Below, one piece after another: positions 8,889 through 17,359 of a stretch of DNA of 35,770 nt. Under the pieces are notes generated by a model that saw only the letters and a list, made by a program, of their open reading frames with translations, ran no database searches and was not told the origin of the DNA. Source of the stretch: Verrucomicrobiota bacterium. GTDB lineage: Bacteria > Verrucomicrobiota > Verrucomicrobiia > Chthoniobacterales > UBA10450. The stretch lies in contig QHPD01000009.1 in assembly GCA_003218975.1 (NCBI GenBank), positions 1 through 35,770 of the forward strand. Direction: 5' to 3'. The position numbers and the translations under genes were made by a program. Numbering within the stretch: position 1 is the stretch's first letter; every line of letters starts with the position of its first letter.

Positions 8889-10481
8889 ATGGAACAAAGC
8901 CCGCCACCATTTCCTTCACCGGAAGAACTGAAAGCCAAGATCACGGAGTTCATGAAACAGAACTTCGGCGAGCGGGTTGCAGTCACGACTTTTGCGGAAC
9001 CGGAGCCCCCCGTTGCCGCTGACGAAGAAAAACCGGAGAAGATCGAGCGTCGGGAATTCGAGTTCAATCTTCTTCCGCGGGACATCAAAGCGCATTTGGA
9101 CCGATTCGTGATCAAGCAGGAAGAAGCGAAGAAAGTCCTTTCGATTGCGGTTTGCGACCATTACAACCACGCAAAGTATCTGCGCGCGCTGGAGAAAGAA
9201 GACCCGAGGCGCGCGGAAGAAACCGAATACATCAAGCAAAACGTAATCCTGGTCGGGCCGACCGGTGTCGGAAAAACGTATCTCATCAAGCACATTGCCG
9301 AGCTTATCAAAGTGCCGTTTGTAAAAGCCGACGCGACCAAGTTCAGCGAGACTGGCTACGTCGGCGGGGACGTCGAAGACCTGGTTCGCGAGCTGGTGCA
9401 TAAGGCCGACGGCGACGTTAACCTCGCGCAGTTCGGTATCATTTACATCGACGAGATCGACAAGATCGCGTCAGCAGGAAATTTGATTGGGCGCGATGTG
9501 AGCGGGCGCGGCGTGCAGACGACGTTGCTGAAGTTAATGGAGGAAACCGAGGTGCCCGTGCGCAGCATGAACGATCTTCAGGCGCAGCTCCAGGCGGCGT
9601 TCGAGTTTCAACGCCGCGGGAAGGCGAAACGCGAGACAATCAACACGCGGCACATTCTTTTTGTAGTAAGCGGTGCGTTCGAAAAGTTGAAGGAGCAAGT
9701 CGCGCGTCGGGTGCGGCAGGGGCAGATCGGATTCCGAGCCGAGCCGGTTCAGGTGATGGACAACGAGCTCTTCCAGCATGTTACCACGCAGGATTTTGTG
9801 GAGTACGGGTTCGAGCCGGAGTTCATCGGGCGACTTCCGGTGCGAGTCGTGTGCGAAGATCTCGATGCGGACGATCTCTTCAAGATCATGAAATATTCCG
9901 AGGGCAGCTTGCTCCGGCAATATGAACGGGCGTTTTGCGCCTATGGCATCGAGATCAGCTTCGAAGATGAAGCGCTGCGCCTGCTGGCGGAAGCGGCTGC
10001 GCAGGAAAAAACCGGCGCGCGCGGATTGCTCACGGTATTTGAAAAATTATTCCGCGATTACAAATATTATCTGGCTGGCTCGGGTTTGAGCCAGTTGCGT
10101 GTCACGGCGGAGCTGGTGCGCGAACCGAGGCGCGTGCTGGACCGGTTGATGGTGGAGGGACACAAGCTGGAAGCGCAAACGCTCGAAGCCAGCCTGCATC
10201 AATTCGTCGAGAAATTCAGAGCCGACCATGGATTGGAAATTATTTTCGACGAGACAGCAGTGCCGCGTTTGGTTGAGCGCGCACAGGCTGAACGGATGAA
10301 GATGAGCGATCTTTGCGCTCACCTGTTCAAAGATTATCAATTCGGGCTGAGCCTGATCAAAAAGAACACCGGCCAAACGAGGTTTGTGATTAATGCAGAG
10401 GCGGTCGACGCTCCGGACAAATTTTTGAGCGAACTGGTCGTCCGATCGTATTATCCGGTCGCAGCGGCACAGAAAGCCTGA
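8889..10481 (+). CDS. ClpX-like AAA+ unfoldase lacking the zinc-binding domain, with an extended C terminus
   Basis: The ATPase core is ClpX-like: Walker A GPTGVGKT (123-130), pore loop GYVG (156-159), Walker B IIYIDEID (184-191), a GQIGF sequence (278-282) where ClpX carries its ClpP-docking IGF loop, EFIGRLPV (311-318) with the Arg-finger region, and the sensor-2 block KTGARG (374-379). The N-terminal 60 residues lack the four-Cys zinc domain of true ClpX and are Pro/Glu-rich. After the first C-terminal small subdomain (about 330-413) come about 115 extra residues. Residues 448-516 repeat the pattern of that subdomain ([11 protein letters not shown] against [11 protein letters not shown]). 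It probably unfolds proteins for ClpP or remodels complexes. It heads a run with the cyclase (6-bp gap) and recR. Confidence 0.85.
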   Translation: MEQSPPPFPSPEELKAKITEFMKQNFGERVAVTTFAEPEPPVAADEEKPEKIERREFEFNLLPRDIKAHLDRFVIKQEEAKKVLSIAVCDHYNHAKYLRALEKEDPRRAEETEYIKQNVILVGPTGVGKTYLIKHIAELIKVPFVKADATKFSETGYVGGDVEDLVRELVHKADGDVNLAQFGIIYIDEIDKIASAGNLIGRDVSGRGVQTTLLKLMEETEVPVRSMNDLQAQLQAAFEFQRRGKAKRETINTRHILFVVSGAFEKLKEQVARRVRQGQIGFRAEPVQVMDNELFQHVTTQDFVEYGFEPEFIGRLPVRVVCEDLDADDLFKIMKYSEGSLLRQYERAFCAYGIEISFEDEALRLLAEAAAQEKTGARGLLTVFEKLFRDYKYYLAGSGLSQLRVTAELVREPRRVLDRLMVEGHKLEAQTLEASLHQFVEKFRADHGLEIIFDETAVPRLVERAQAERMKMSDLCAHLFKDYQFGLSLIKKNTGQTRFVINAEAVDAPDKFLSELVVRSYYPVAAAQKA

Positions 10482-10487
10482 TTGTTC

Positions 10488-11726
10488 ATGAAGCGTTCGC
10501 TGATCACCACGCTGATAATCGGAGTCGCTGTCGCCCTCATCGTCGGGCTGTTGCACGCAACCAGGGCGATAGTCGGCCTTGAGACCGCTCTTGGGGCGCT
10601 TGTGTCTCACTACGGCAGTGCGACAAGAGTCGTCGGCGAGAAATGGCAGTACGTTTTCGTTTTGTTACTGGCGCTCGGTGTCGCGTGGCTGAGTTTAAAC
10701 AGTCTCCCGCAAAATCGCACTCGGTTGTTGGTCGTTCTCTTATTGATCGAACTGCTCGGCCTATCCTGGGTCTGCTCGCTTTACCGGGTATATTTTCAAC
10801 CGCTGCCTTCCATTTTCGCGGTCGTGCTCGGATTAGTCGCTGCGGAAGGATGGATCGCCTTTTCGCAACGAGATCGCTCGCATTTGACGCGAACTTTTGC
10901 CAGGCACTTGTCGAACAAAGAACTTCGTCATCTCAGCGAGACTTCGTTCGATGCCCAGCCAAAAAGCTATGAAGTCAGCGTCGTGGCTTGCGACGTCGCC
11001 AACAAATATGCACTTGGTGAAGATTCTGAGCCTGCGATTTTCGCCAAAATCGTTGAAGCATTTATTCAGCAAGCGACCGACCGTCTCCTGGAAGCGGGCG
11101 CTTGTCTGCAAGCTGCTGATGGCGAGGGCGTGGTCGCGATTTTTGGATTTCCAGCTAGCAATGCCGGGCACGCCGAAAAAGCGGTGCGTGTCGCCCTCAG
11201 TTTAGTCGAGGACTTTCGCAAACGTGAGCAGAATGATGGAGAGCTTCGTGAAAACTGCGACATCCACGTGGGAATCAGTTCCGGTGGGATAATTGCCGCT
11301 TCGTTGAAAGATTCGGGGAAGCCACGCCTGTTAACAAGCGGCGAACCAATCGAGCTCGCCCGCAGGTTCTGTGCTGCAAACAATTTCTATGGATCGAACA
11401 TTCTGATCGGCACACGCACTTTTGATCTGGCAAGCCAGGACATCGTCGCGCGGCCAATTGATTTTGTGAAGGGAATCAACGGGCAGGACCGACATGAAAT
11501 TTACGAGCCACTTTGGCTGGCCGCTAAAGCCAAGCCGGAACTTATCGCGCGCCGCGATTTTTTCTGGGCGGGAGTGGTTCTCTATCGGGAGAAACGTTGG
11601 GCGGAAGCATACACGGAGTTTCAGAAGGCGCGCGGCTCGGATGAAGAGAACGATCCTCCGTTGCAGTTTTACTTGCGCCGGCTGGAGCCGCTTGTTCTTC
11701 ATCTGATGGAAGCGCCGCCGGATTAA
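10488..11726 (+). CDS. Membrane protein with degenerate class III nucleotide cyclase domain
   Basis: About four N-terminal membrane helices (first 125 residues) precede a guanylate/adenylate cyclase-like domain of about residues 162-345. The first metal Asp survives (VVACDVANKY). The second metal position reads ADGEGVVAIFG with Glu in place of Asp, and the usual GDxVNxAxR block reads GEPIELARR, so the transition-state Asn is replaced by Glu. Catalysis is therefore doubtful, and it may be a pseudo-cyclase or regulatory partner. The C terminus (RWAEAYTEFQKAR) resembles a single TPR-like hairpin. I use the ATG at 10488; a TTG two codons upstream is in frame. It sits between the ClpX-like gene and recR with gaps of 6 and 13 bp, so it is almost certainly co-transcribed with them. 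Confidence 0.75.
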   Translation: MKRSLITTLIIGVAVALIVGLLHATRAIVGLETALGALVSHYGSATRVVGEKWQYVFVLLLALGVAWLSLNSLPQNRTRLLVVLLLIELLGLSWVCSLYRVYFQPLPSIFAVVLGLVAAEGWIAFSQRDRSHLTRTFARHLSNKELRHLSETSFDAQPKSYEVSVVACDVANKYALGEDSEPAIFAKIVEAFIQQATDRLLEAGACLQAADGEGVVAIFGFPASNAGHAEKAVRVALSLVEDFRKREQNDGELRENCDIHVGISSGGIIAASLKDSGKPRLLTSGEPIELARRFCAANNFYGSNILIGTRTFDLASQDIVARPIDFVKGINGQDRHEIYEPLWLAAKAKPELIARRDFFWAGVVLYREKRWAEAYTEFQKARGSDEENDPPLQFYLRRLEPLVLHLMEAPPD

Positions 11727-11739
11727 ACCCGCGTCTGTT

Positions 11740-12345
11740 TTGAGAAAGACGGAGTATCCGGCAGCAATCCGGAATCTGATTACGCAGCTACGGCAAATGC
11801 CCGGAGTCGGACCTCGCTCTGCGGAGCGAATCGCGCTCTGGATGGTGCGGGCGCGGAACGATCAGCCGGAACAAATTGCGCGCGCTGTCATAGACACTCG
11901 CCAGTCAATTCGTTCCTGCAATCTTTGCGGATTTTTTGCCGCCGGCGAGATCTGCGAAATATGCGCGGACTCCTCGCGCTCAGCGGAGCTGCTCTGCGTC
12001 GTAGAACAGCCTACCGACATCCTCCCCCTAGAGAAAACCGGCGCCTTTCGCGGCCGATACCATTCTCTCGGCGGTAAAATTTCGCCGCTCGATCATGTGG
12101 GGCCAGAAGATTTGCGCATCAAAGAATTGATGGAGCGTGTCGATCAAGAAAAAATTTCCGAGGTCATTTTCGCGCTGCCCGCCGATGTCGAAGGCGAAGC
12201 GACCACAAATTACATTGTTGATCTTTTGAAGGGCAGACCAGTCACGCTCACGCGGATTGCGCGGGGCATCCCAGCCGGAGGCGGCTTGGAATCGGCTGAT
12301 GAATTGACCCTCTCGGCCGCGCTCTCGGGTCGCACGAAACTGTAG
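11740..12345 (+). CDS. recR: Recombination mediator protein RecR
   Basis: Full length (201 aa) and clearly RecR: the N-terminal helix-hairpin-helix RQMPGVGPRSAERIA, a C4 zinc finger (C60, C63, C72, C75 in CNLCGFFAAGEICEIC), a Toprim domain beginning LCVVEQPTDILPLEKT, and the C-terminal IARGIPAGGGLESADELTL. RecR works with RecO/RecF to load RecA on single-stranded DNA at gaps. Translation appears to start at TTG 11740; no better start is in frame. The usual neighbours dnaX and ybaB are absent; instead it follows the degenerate cyclase. Its TAG stop (12343-12345) lies within the left arm of a palindromic element. Confidence 0.95.
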   Translation: MRKTEYPAAIRNLITQLRQMPGVGPRSAERIALWMVRARNDQPEQIARAVIDTRQSIRSCNLCGFFAAGEICEICADSSRSAELLCVVEQPTDILPLEKTGAFRGRYHSLGGKISPLDHVGPEDLRIKELMERVDQEKISEVIFALPADVEGEATTNYIVDLLKGRPVTLTRIARGIPAGGGLESADELTLSAALSGRTKL

Positions 12346-12388
12346 GGGAAGCGGTTCGCTTCCCGGGAGGTCAACGGCGCCCCCTACA
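12341..12388. repeat. Palindromic element that supplies the recR stop codon
   Basis: Outer inverted arms TGTAGGGG (12341-12348) and CCCCTACA (12381-12388) enclose a perfect inner hairpin GGGAAGCG-gtt-CGCTTCCC (12346-12364). The right end CCCCCTACAATT is identical to the right end of the element inside ftsY, which suggests one family. It may also act as a stem-loop between recR and lipA, though no T-run follows. Confidence 0.6.
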
Positions 12389-12395
12389 ATTCCTT

Positions 12396-12415
12396 TTCAA
12401 CGCTTTAACGTTGAA
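12396..12415. other. Short perfect hairpin upstream of lipA
   Basis: TTCAACG and CGTTGAA form a perfect 7-bp stem around a 6-base loop, ending 16 bases before the lipA ATG. It is AT-rich and lacks a U-tract, so a classical terminator is unlikely. A role in lipA translation is possible but not shown. Confidence 0.35.
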
Positions 12416-12431
12416 TTACGTTTAGTTGAAA

Positions 12432-13322
12432 ATGTCGTGCGCGAAAATTGATCCGGCATTGCACCAGGCGCAAAAGCCGTCCTGGATAAAGGTGCGGCTA
12501 CCGTCGAATCCGGTTTTCTTTTCGACGAAAGCGCTCATTTCCGATCTGCGCTTGCACACGGTGTGCGAAAGCGCGCAATGCCCGAATCGCTGGGAATGCT
12601 GGAGCCAGGGCACGGCCACCTTCATGATCGCGGGTGACCGTTGCACGCGCGCCTGCGGATTTTGCGCCGTAACAACGGCGAAACCATTCGCACTTGAAGA
12701 AGACGAGCCGCAGCGCGTGGCCGAAGCTGTGCGTCGGATGAAATTAAGGCACGTCGTGATCACCGCGGTTGCGCGTGATGATCTCAAAGACGGCGGTGCC
12801 AATCATTTCGCATGCACCATCACTGCGATTCGGGAAATGGATCCTTCCGTGATTGTTGAAGTGCTGGTTCCCGATTTTCACGCCCAGGATTGGTGTATTC
12901 AGACCGTACTCGATGCCGGGCCGGACATTTACAATCACAACATGGAAACGGTGGAACGCCTCACGCCGCTGGTGCGCTCGCGCGCCAAATATCATACGTC
13001 CTTGCGAGTTTTGCGTCGGGCGAAGGACCTATCGCCCTGCGTTGTGACGAAGAGCGGAGTGATGCTCGGCCTCGGCGAAAAAGAGACGGAACTCTTCCAG
13101 ACGATGGATGATTTGCGCGAGGTAGGCTGCGAAGTTCTCACAGTGGGCCAGTATCTGCGCCCGAGTCCGAAGCATCTGCCGGTTGTCGAATACATCACGC
13201 CCGAGCAGTTCGATTATTATGGCGACATCGCGCGCCAAAAAGGTTTTCTCCATGTCGCTTCGGGCCCGCTTGTCCGCAGCTCGTATCACGCGGCAGACTT
13301 TCATCCGGTCGTGCGCAGATGA
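12432..13322 (+). CDS. lipA: Lipoyl synthase (radical SAM)
   Basis: LipA inserts two sulfur atoms into octanoyl groups on lipoyl domains of 2-oxoacid dehydrogenases and the glycine cleavage H protein. Both iron-sulfur sites are visible: the auxiliary-cluster cysteines in CESAQCPNRWECW and the radical SAM CxxxCxxC in CTRACGFC. Downstream blocks AVARDDLKDGGA, NHNMETVERL, KSGVMLGLGE and TVGQYLRPSPKHLPV are typical of the family. The length is normal. I chose the ATG at 12432; a TTG two codons upstream is also in frame. Its TGA overlaps the ATG of the following glycosyltransferase (ATGA), indicating coupled translation. No lipB is in the window. Confidence 0.97.
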   Translation: MSCAKIDPALHQAQKPSWIKVRLPSNPVFFSTKALISDLRLHTVCESAQCPNRWECWSQGTATFMIAGDRCTRACGFCAVTTAKPFALEEDEPQRVAEAVRRMKLRHVVITAVARDDLKDGGANHFACTITAIREMDPSVIVEVLVPDFHAQDWCIQTVLDAGPDIYNHNMETVERLTPLVRSRAKYHTSLRVLRRAKDLSPCVVTKSGVMLGLGEKETELFQTMDDLREVGCEVLTVGQYLRPSPKHLPVVEYITPEQFDYYGDIARQKGFLHVASGPLVRSSYHAADFHPVVRR

Positions 13323-14026
13323 CGGAGGCGGCCCGGGAGCGGCTCGCTCAGATTCGTTTAAGAACCGCCGCGATTATCCCCGCGTACCGCGAAGAGAAAC
13401 ATATCAGCGACGTCGTACGCAGGACACGGCGGCAACTCGATCATGTGCTGGTCGTCGATGACGGCTCAGAAGATGCGACTGCACAGCGAGCGCGCGAAGC
13501 CGGCGCTGAAGCGATTATTCACAATCAAAACCGTGGCAAAGGCGAAGCGATCAAGACGGCATTGCGTCACTGGTTAGATCGACAATTTACTTACGTGATC
13601 ATTCTCGATGCCGATGGCCAGCATCGTCCCGAGGAGATTGAGAGGTTCATCGCAGCAGCCGCATCCGCGGCAGGGCCTGCGCTTTTTCTCGGCAATCGCA
13701 TGAACGATCTTACGGGGATGCCGTTTGTGCGGCGCGTTGTGAACCGTTACATGAGCAATCGGATTAGTGGGGCTTGCCGGCAAAAGATTCCCGACACGCA
13801 ATGCGGCTTTCGCATGTTAGATCGACAATTGATTCCCGAGCTTCTTGGCGGCGGTGGAGACCGCTTCGATTACGAAACCGAAATGCTTATCATCGCCAGT
13901 CGCAAAGGCTATCGGATCGAATCAGTCCCGATCACCACGGTTTATTCCGATGAAGTTAGTAACATTCGTCCGCTGCGCGACGCCTTTCGCTTCTTCAAGT
14001 TGATGCGGCGATATTCGAAAGTGTAA
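13319..14026 (+). CDS. Family 2 glycosyltransferase (DPM1/polyprenyl-phosphate type)
   Basis: A 235-aa GT-A fold enzyme with TAAIIPAYREEKHISDVV at the nucleotide-binding start, VVDDGS (45-50) and the metal-binding DxD as LDADGQH (96-102). The later DTQCGFRMLDR block is common in dolichol/polyprenyl-phosphate mannosyl- or glucosyltransferases. It has no membrane helix, so it is a soluble or peripheral enzyme that could make a lipid-linked sugar donor for GT-C transferases such as the two in this window; this link is inference. Its ATG overlaps the lipA stop by four bases, although no metabolic link to lipoate is evident. Confidence 0.88.
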   Translation: MTEAARERLAQIRLRTAAIIPAYREEKHISDVVRRTRRQLDHVLVVDDGSEDATAQRAREAGAEAIIHNQNRGKGEAIKTALRHWLDRQFTYVIILDADGQHRPEEIERFIAAAASAAGPALFLGNRMNDLTGMPFVRRVVNRYMSNRISGACRQKIPDTQCGFRMLDRQLIPELLGGGGDRFDYETEMLIIASRKGYRIESVPITTVYSDEVSNIRPLRDAFRFFKLMRRYSKV

Positions 14027-14173
14027 CAGCGTCGCTGCGAGTGCTCCAAATACCCCTCGGAGACGCACAGCGGGCGTCGCAGACTGATCGGTAATCGCAA
14101 TTCCACAATTTTTTCACTGGACTGGCGGGTTCTCTCTGTCATGCTGCTCACTTCAAGCTAGTCAGGAGCGCCT

Positions 14174-15007
14174 ATGAATTCGCGACATCTGTGCCAATTG
14201 ATTGCAGTTAGAATCGCAGCGTTAACGGCGGTAATCGTCGGCTTCTCGTTAGCCCAAGCTTTCGCCGCACCAACCGAGGCCAAGGCGGTGGCCGTGAAAG
14301 GCAATGTGAAGAGTGGTCCTCCTGCGGCCCCGGTGTTGCCTCAGGTTCAACAAGGAAGCAACATCCACGTCGGCCACGCAGTTAATACCGCGGAGGTGAG
14401 CGAATTGCTGATGTCGCCATTTCAGGGTTCTGCAGTCCGAGTGCTTGAAAAAAGTTCGGTGATCCTCCAGGAAGCGGATTTGCAGAAGAGCGGTGAAAAA
14501 GTCATCGGCCGGAAAGCAGTTCTGGAGCTTAAAAAGGGGACCGGGCAGGTGATAGTGGACCCGCGACAGAAGACGGATATTAAAATTACCACTCCACAGT
14601 GTGTCGCCGCGGCGCGCGGAACAGTTTACCAGACTGCCGTGGTTGATAAGGAGACGACCGTTACCATCGTTTTGCGCGGTGAAGTGGTTGTGACCTGCGA
14701 GGATTCAAAAGGGCGGCACGAGACAGTAGTGAAAGCCGGGATGAAATTGACGACCAGAAAGAAGCGGGGCGAGGGAGGCAAAGAGGTCCTCGGGCCCAAC
14801 GAGCCGGGACCGGGGGATTGTGTCAGTATCTTGGAGCCGGCAACCAAAGCCGAGCTTGCCGGCCTCGCCGACCTGGAAAACGTATTCGGTGGACCAACTA
14901 CTGCTGCGGTCCCCTTTCCTACAGACATCCAAACCCCAATTGAAGAATTGCTCAATCCGAAGGACATCTCAGGCGGCCCGATCGTGGCTTCGCCTGAGCA
15001 ACCATAG
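14174..15007 (+). CDS. Secreted FecR-domain protein
   Basis: A clear signal peptide covers the first 32 residues or so (hydrophobic stretch IAALTAVIVGFSLAQAFA). A FecR domain then spans about residues 90-200, with the characteristic ITTPQCVAAARGTVYQTAVV and VTIVLRGEVVVTCED strands, followed by a Pro-rich, low-complexity tail. Unlike classical FecR anti-sigma regulators there is no membrane helix or sigma factor partner. Stand-alone secreted FecR proteins are often found beside CHASE2 cyclases, and one lies convergent 43 bp away here. It may be a periplasmic ligand or partner of that sensor (inference). A GGAG site precedes the ATG. Confidence 0.85.
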   Translation: MNSRHLCQLIAVRIAALTAVIVGFSLAQAFAAPTEAKAVAVKGNVKSGPPAAPVLPQVQQGSNIHVGHAVNTAEVSELLMSPFQGSAVRVLEKSSVILQEADLQKSGEKVIGRKAVLELKKGTGQVIVDPRQKTDIKITTPQCVAAARGTVYQTAVVDKETTVTIVLRGEVVVTCEDSKGRHETVVKAGMKLTTRKKRGEGGKEVLGPNEPGPGDCVSILEPATKAELAGLADLENVFGGPTTAAVPFPTDIQTPIEELLNPKDISGGPIVASPEQP

Positions 15008-15050
15008 CCTGAGGAACGGCCGGCGTGGCAGGGCTCGGAGCTGCCTCCGT

Positions 15051-17210
15051 TTACTTAGCTCGCGAAACGTGAACAGCGTCCCAAGGCTCTGGCGAAGGTC
15101 TGCTCAGTTGCTCGCGGCAAATTTCTGAATAATGACTCGCGCAATGGTCGGCGGGTTCCATTTCTAAGTACTGCTCGAACCCGACCAGCGCCCGCTTGAA
15201 GTCGCCGGCAACATATGCGGAGAAGGCGTCCTCATAAACGCGTACTATATCAGGGATAGACTCGCCCGGCTGCAATTCCCGTATCAACCCGCACACAGCT
15301 GTCGCTGCTTGTTTTCCAACCAGGCGGAAATGACCGAGTGTGCGGCATAAAAATTGGTCGCCTGCCAGTGCTCGTGCCTTCTCTCCCACTGCGATGTCGA
15401 CGTGCCAATATTTGGTTAAGCCCTCGATGCGCGAGGCGACGTTCACCGCGTCACCGAGCACGGTGAATTCCATTCGCTGTGGAGCTCCAACATTCCCTAC
15501 CAACACTTCACCGTGTTCCAATCCAATCCCAATTTTATGCGTGGACAGGTTCTCTGCCTGCCACTTCTGATTCAATTGCGCCAATGCCACGCGCATATCG
15601 AGCGCTGCCCGTAAGGCGAGGCGAGCGTCGTTTTCCAGTCCGGTGCTAATTGCGTCGCCCCAGACCGCCATGATCGCGTCGCCGATGAACTTATGCAGCG
15701 TACCGCCGTGGCGGTTCACACAGGCGACCATCTCGGTGAAATATTCGTTGAGTTGGGCGATGAATACTTTCTCCTCGGCTGATTCACTCCATGTCGTAAA
15801 GCCTCGAATATCCGAGAACAGAATCGTCACCGGCTTGCGGACTCCGCCGCGTTTAACCTCGTCGGGGTTCTTCATGACTTGCTCGAGAACCGCTGGAGCG
15901 AGGTAGGAAGAGAAAGCGTTCCTGATTTTTCTTTTTGCCTGTTGCTCCTGCAAAAGTCGGCGGCCTCCGCTGCCTAGTTGTAGCGCCACGAACCCGAGCA
16001 CCGGTACACCAAGCGGCAGCCACAGATTTCCCTTGATAAACAAGAAGTACATTGCCGCTAGCGTGGCCACGACCACAGCCGAAAGCACCGCGGCGGCCCG
16101 CGGAAAATCCAGATGCTCAAAAATCCGCACAGTTGCATAGGCGGCGAGCAGCCAGCCGATCCAGATTATCCAGGCGTTTCCGATTCGCAGATAATCCTGG
16201 CGCAAGATGTTGTCGAGCACGTTCATGAAGACCAATGGAACCAGACTACGCTCGTTTAACGGGCTCGGTCCGATCTCGGAAGACCCCGTAGATGTGAGCG
16301 TGACAACGAGCAGTTTTCCATTCAGGTCGGGCAGACTTCCCACGGGTTCGTTGCGATACTTCCGCCCCAACTCATCATGCAGGTTCGCGTAGCTCCCATT
16401 TAAGAAACCATCCTCTTCGTAGCGATAGTTGATCCAGAATTCGCCCTCGCGATTTATCGGGATTCTGCGAGTTACCTGCGGGCTTTCTAGATAAATAGCG
16501 TCGCCGAGGACAATTCGAAGCTGTTGAGGTTGGAGTTTCCAAAACTGCATCAACGATTGCAGCGGCAGACTCGGATAAAAATGATCGCCGATTTTTAACA
16601 CCAGCGGCACTTTGCGCCGTACGCCGTCTAGCGCAGGTACCGAATCGGCGAACCCAAAAAAGCAAACTTTTCGCAATGCCTCTACCGGAATAAGCGCCGA
16701 TTCATGGTCCGGCACGGCGTTGCCCCCTTCGACGCGGGTCAAGGGTTGTGTCAGGCCAAAATTCACGCCCCGAACAGAATGCTCGCTTTGTGATGCGGTA
16801 GTTGATGCAGCCAGAATCACTGGCGCGCCGAGCATCCCGATACCTTGAATGAACGCCTCGTCATTAATCCCATCTTCTTCCGAGAAAAGGATGTCCCAGG
16901 TCACCGCGGCTGGCTGTATCGCAGAGAGAAACCCGAGAAGTTCGCCATGAAAAACGCGTGCAAACGGCCAGCGCCCGAACTTCGTTTGAGTGGTGTCATC
17001 GATTCCGACAAAGAACAAACGCGAGTCGGCATGCTGACCAGATGAATATCGCAGTCTGGTCAAGTAATCGAGCAGGGAAAATTCGAAGCGCTTCGCTGGA
17101 GCCGTTTGGGCTGCGGCCAGACAGACCGCCAGCCAAACAATGGGCGCATAAAGTGAATAACTGCGCCACCAATTCCCAATGAACAACCGACCTCGCACAG
17201 CACACACCAT
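15051..17210 (-). CDS. CHASE2-domain adenylate/guanylate cyclase
   Basis: One N-terminal membrane helix, an extracytoplasmic CHASE2 sensor domain (FVGIDDTTQTKFGRWPFAR, AAVTWDILFSE), about three further helices, then a class III cyclase domain and a short TPR-like tail. The cyclase domain is complete: metal Asp in FSDIRGF and in FIGDAIMAVWG, the substrate-specifying Lys in TLHKFIGD, and the transition-state Asn and Arg in GDAVNVASRIEG. It should be active, most likely as an adenylate cyclase. I chose the ATG at 17210 because the hydrophobic helix follows soon after; a GTG at 17252 adds 14 residues. It follows mlaD by about 150 bp on the same strand. Confidence 0.9.
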   Translation of the reverse strand: MVCAVRGRLFIGNWWRSYSLYAPIVWLAVCLAAAQTAPAKRFEFSLLDYLTRLRYSSGQHADSRLFFVGIDDTTQTKFGRWPFARVFHGELLGFLSAIQPAAVTWDILFSEEDGINDEAFIQGIGMLGAPVILAASTTASQSEHSVRGVNFGLTQPLTRVEGGNAVPDHESALIPVEALRKVCFFGFADSVPALDGVRRKVPLVLKIGDHFYPSLPLQSLMQFWKLQPQQLRIVLGDAIYLESPQVTRRIPINREGEFWINYRYEEDGFLNGSYANLHDELGRKYRNEPVGSLPDLNGKLLVVTLTSTGSSEIGPSPLNERSLVPLVFMNVLDNILRQDYLRIGNAWIIWIGWLLAAYATVRIFEHLDFPRAAAVLSAVVVATLAAMYFLFIKGNLWLPLGVPVLGFVALQLGSGGRRLLQEQQAKRKIRNAFSSYLAPAVLEQVMKNPDEVKRGGVRKPVTILFSDIRGFTTWSESAEEKVFIAQLNEYFTEMVACVNRHGGTLHKFIGDAIMAVWGDAISTGLENDARLALRAALDMRVALAQLNQKWQAENLSTHKIGIGLEHGEVLVGNVGAPQRMEFTVLGDAVNVASRIEGLTKYWHVDIAVGEKARALAGDQFLCRTLGHFRLVGKQAATAVCGLIRELQPGESIPDIVRVYEDAFSAYVAGDFKRALVGFEQYLEMEPADHCASHYSEICREQLSRPSPEPWDAVHVSRAK

Positions 17211-17359
17211 AAAATCATTACGACGGAGGACAAGCCTGTCACCGCGCCCCACGGGCTTTCTCTAGCGGTAAGATGGGCAGTCGCAATTCCGCCCTGGCAG
17301 CGAAACCAAGATTCTAGCAAAGTGCCGCACCACAAGGTTTGGGAGGGGGCTATTGCTGG

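Noticed and set aside
17036-17065. 7-bp inverted repeat GACCAGA/TCTGGTC inside the CHASE2 cyclase gene
   Set aside because: Short, within a normal coding region, does not add residues to the protein and does not share ends with the other palindromic elements.
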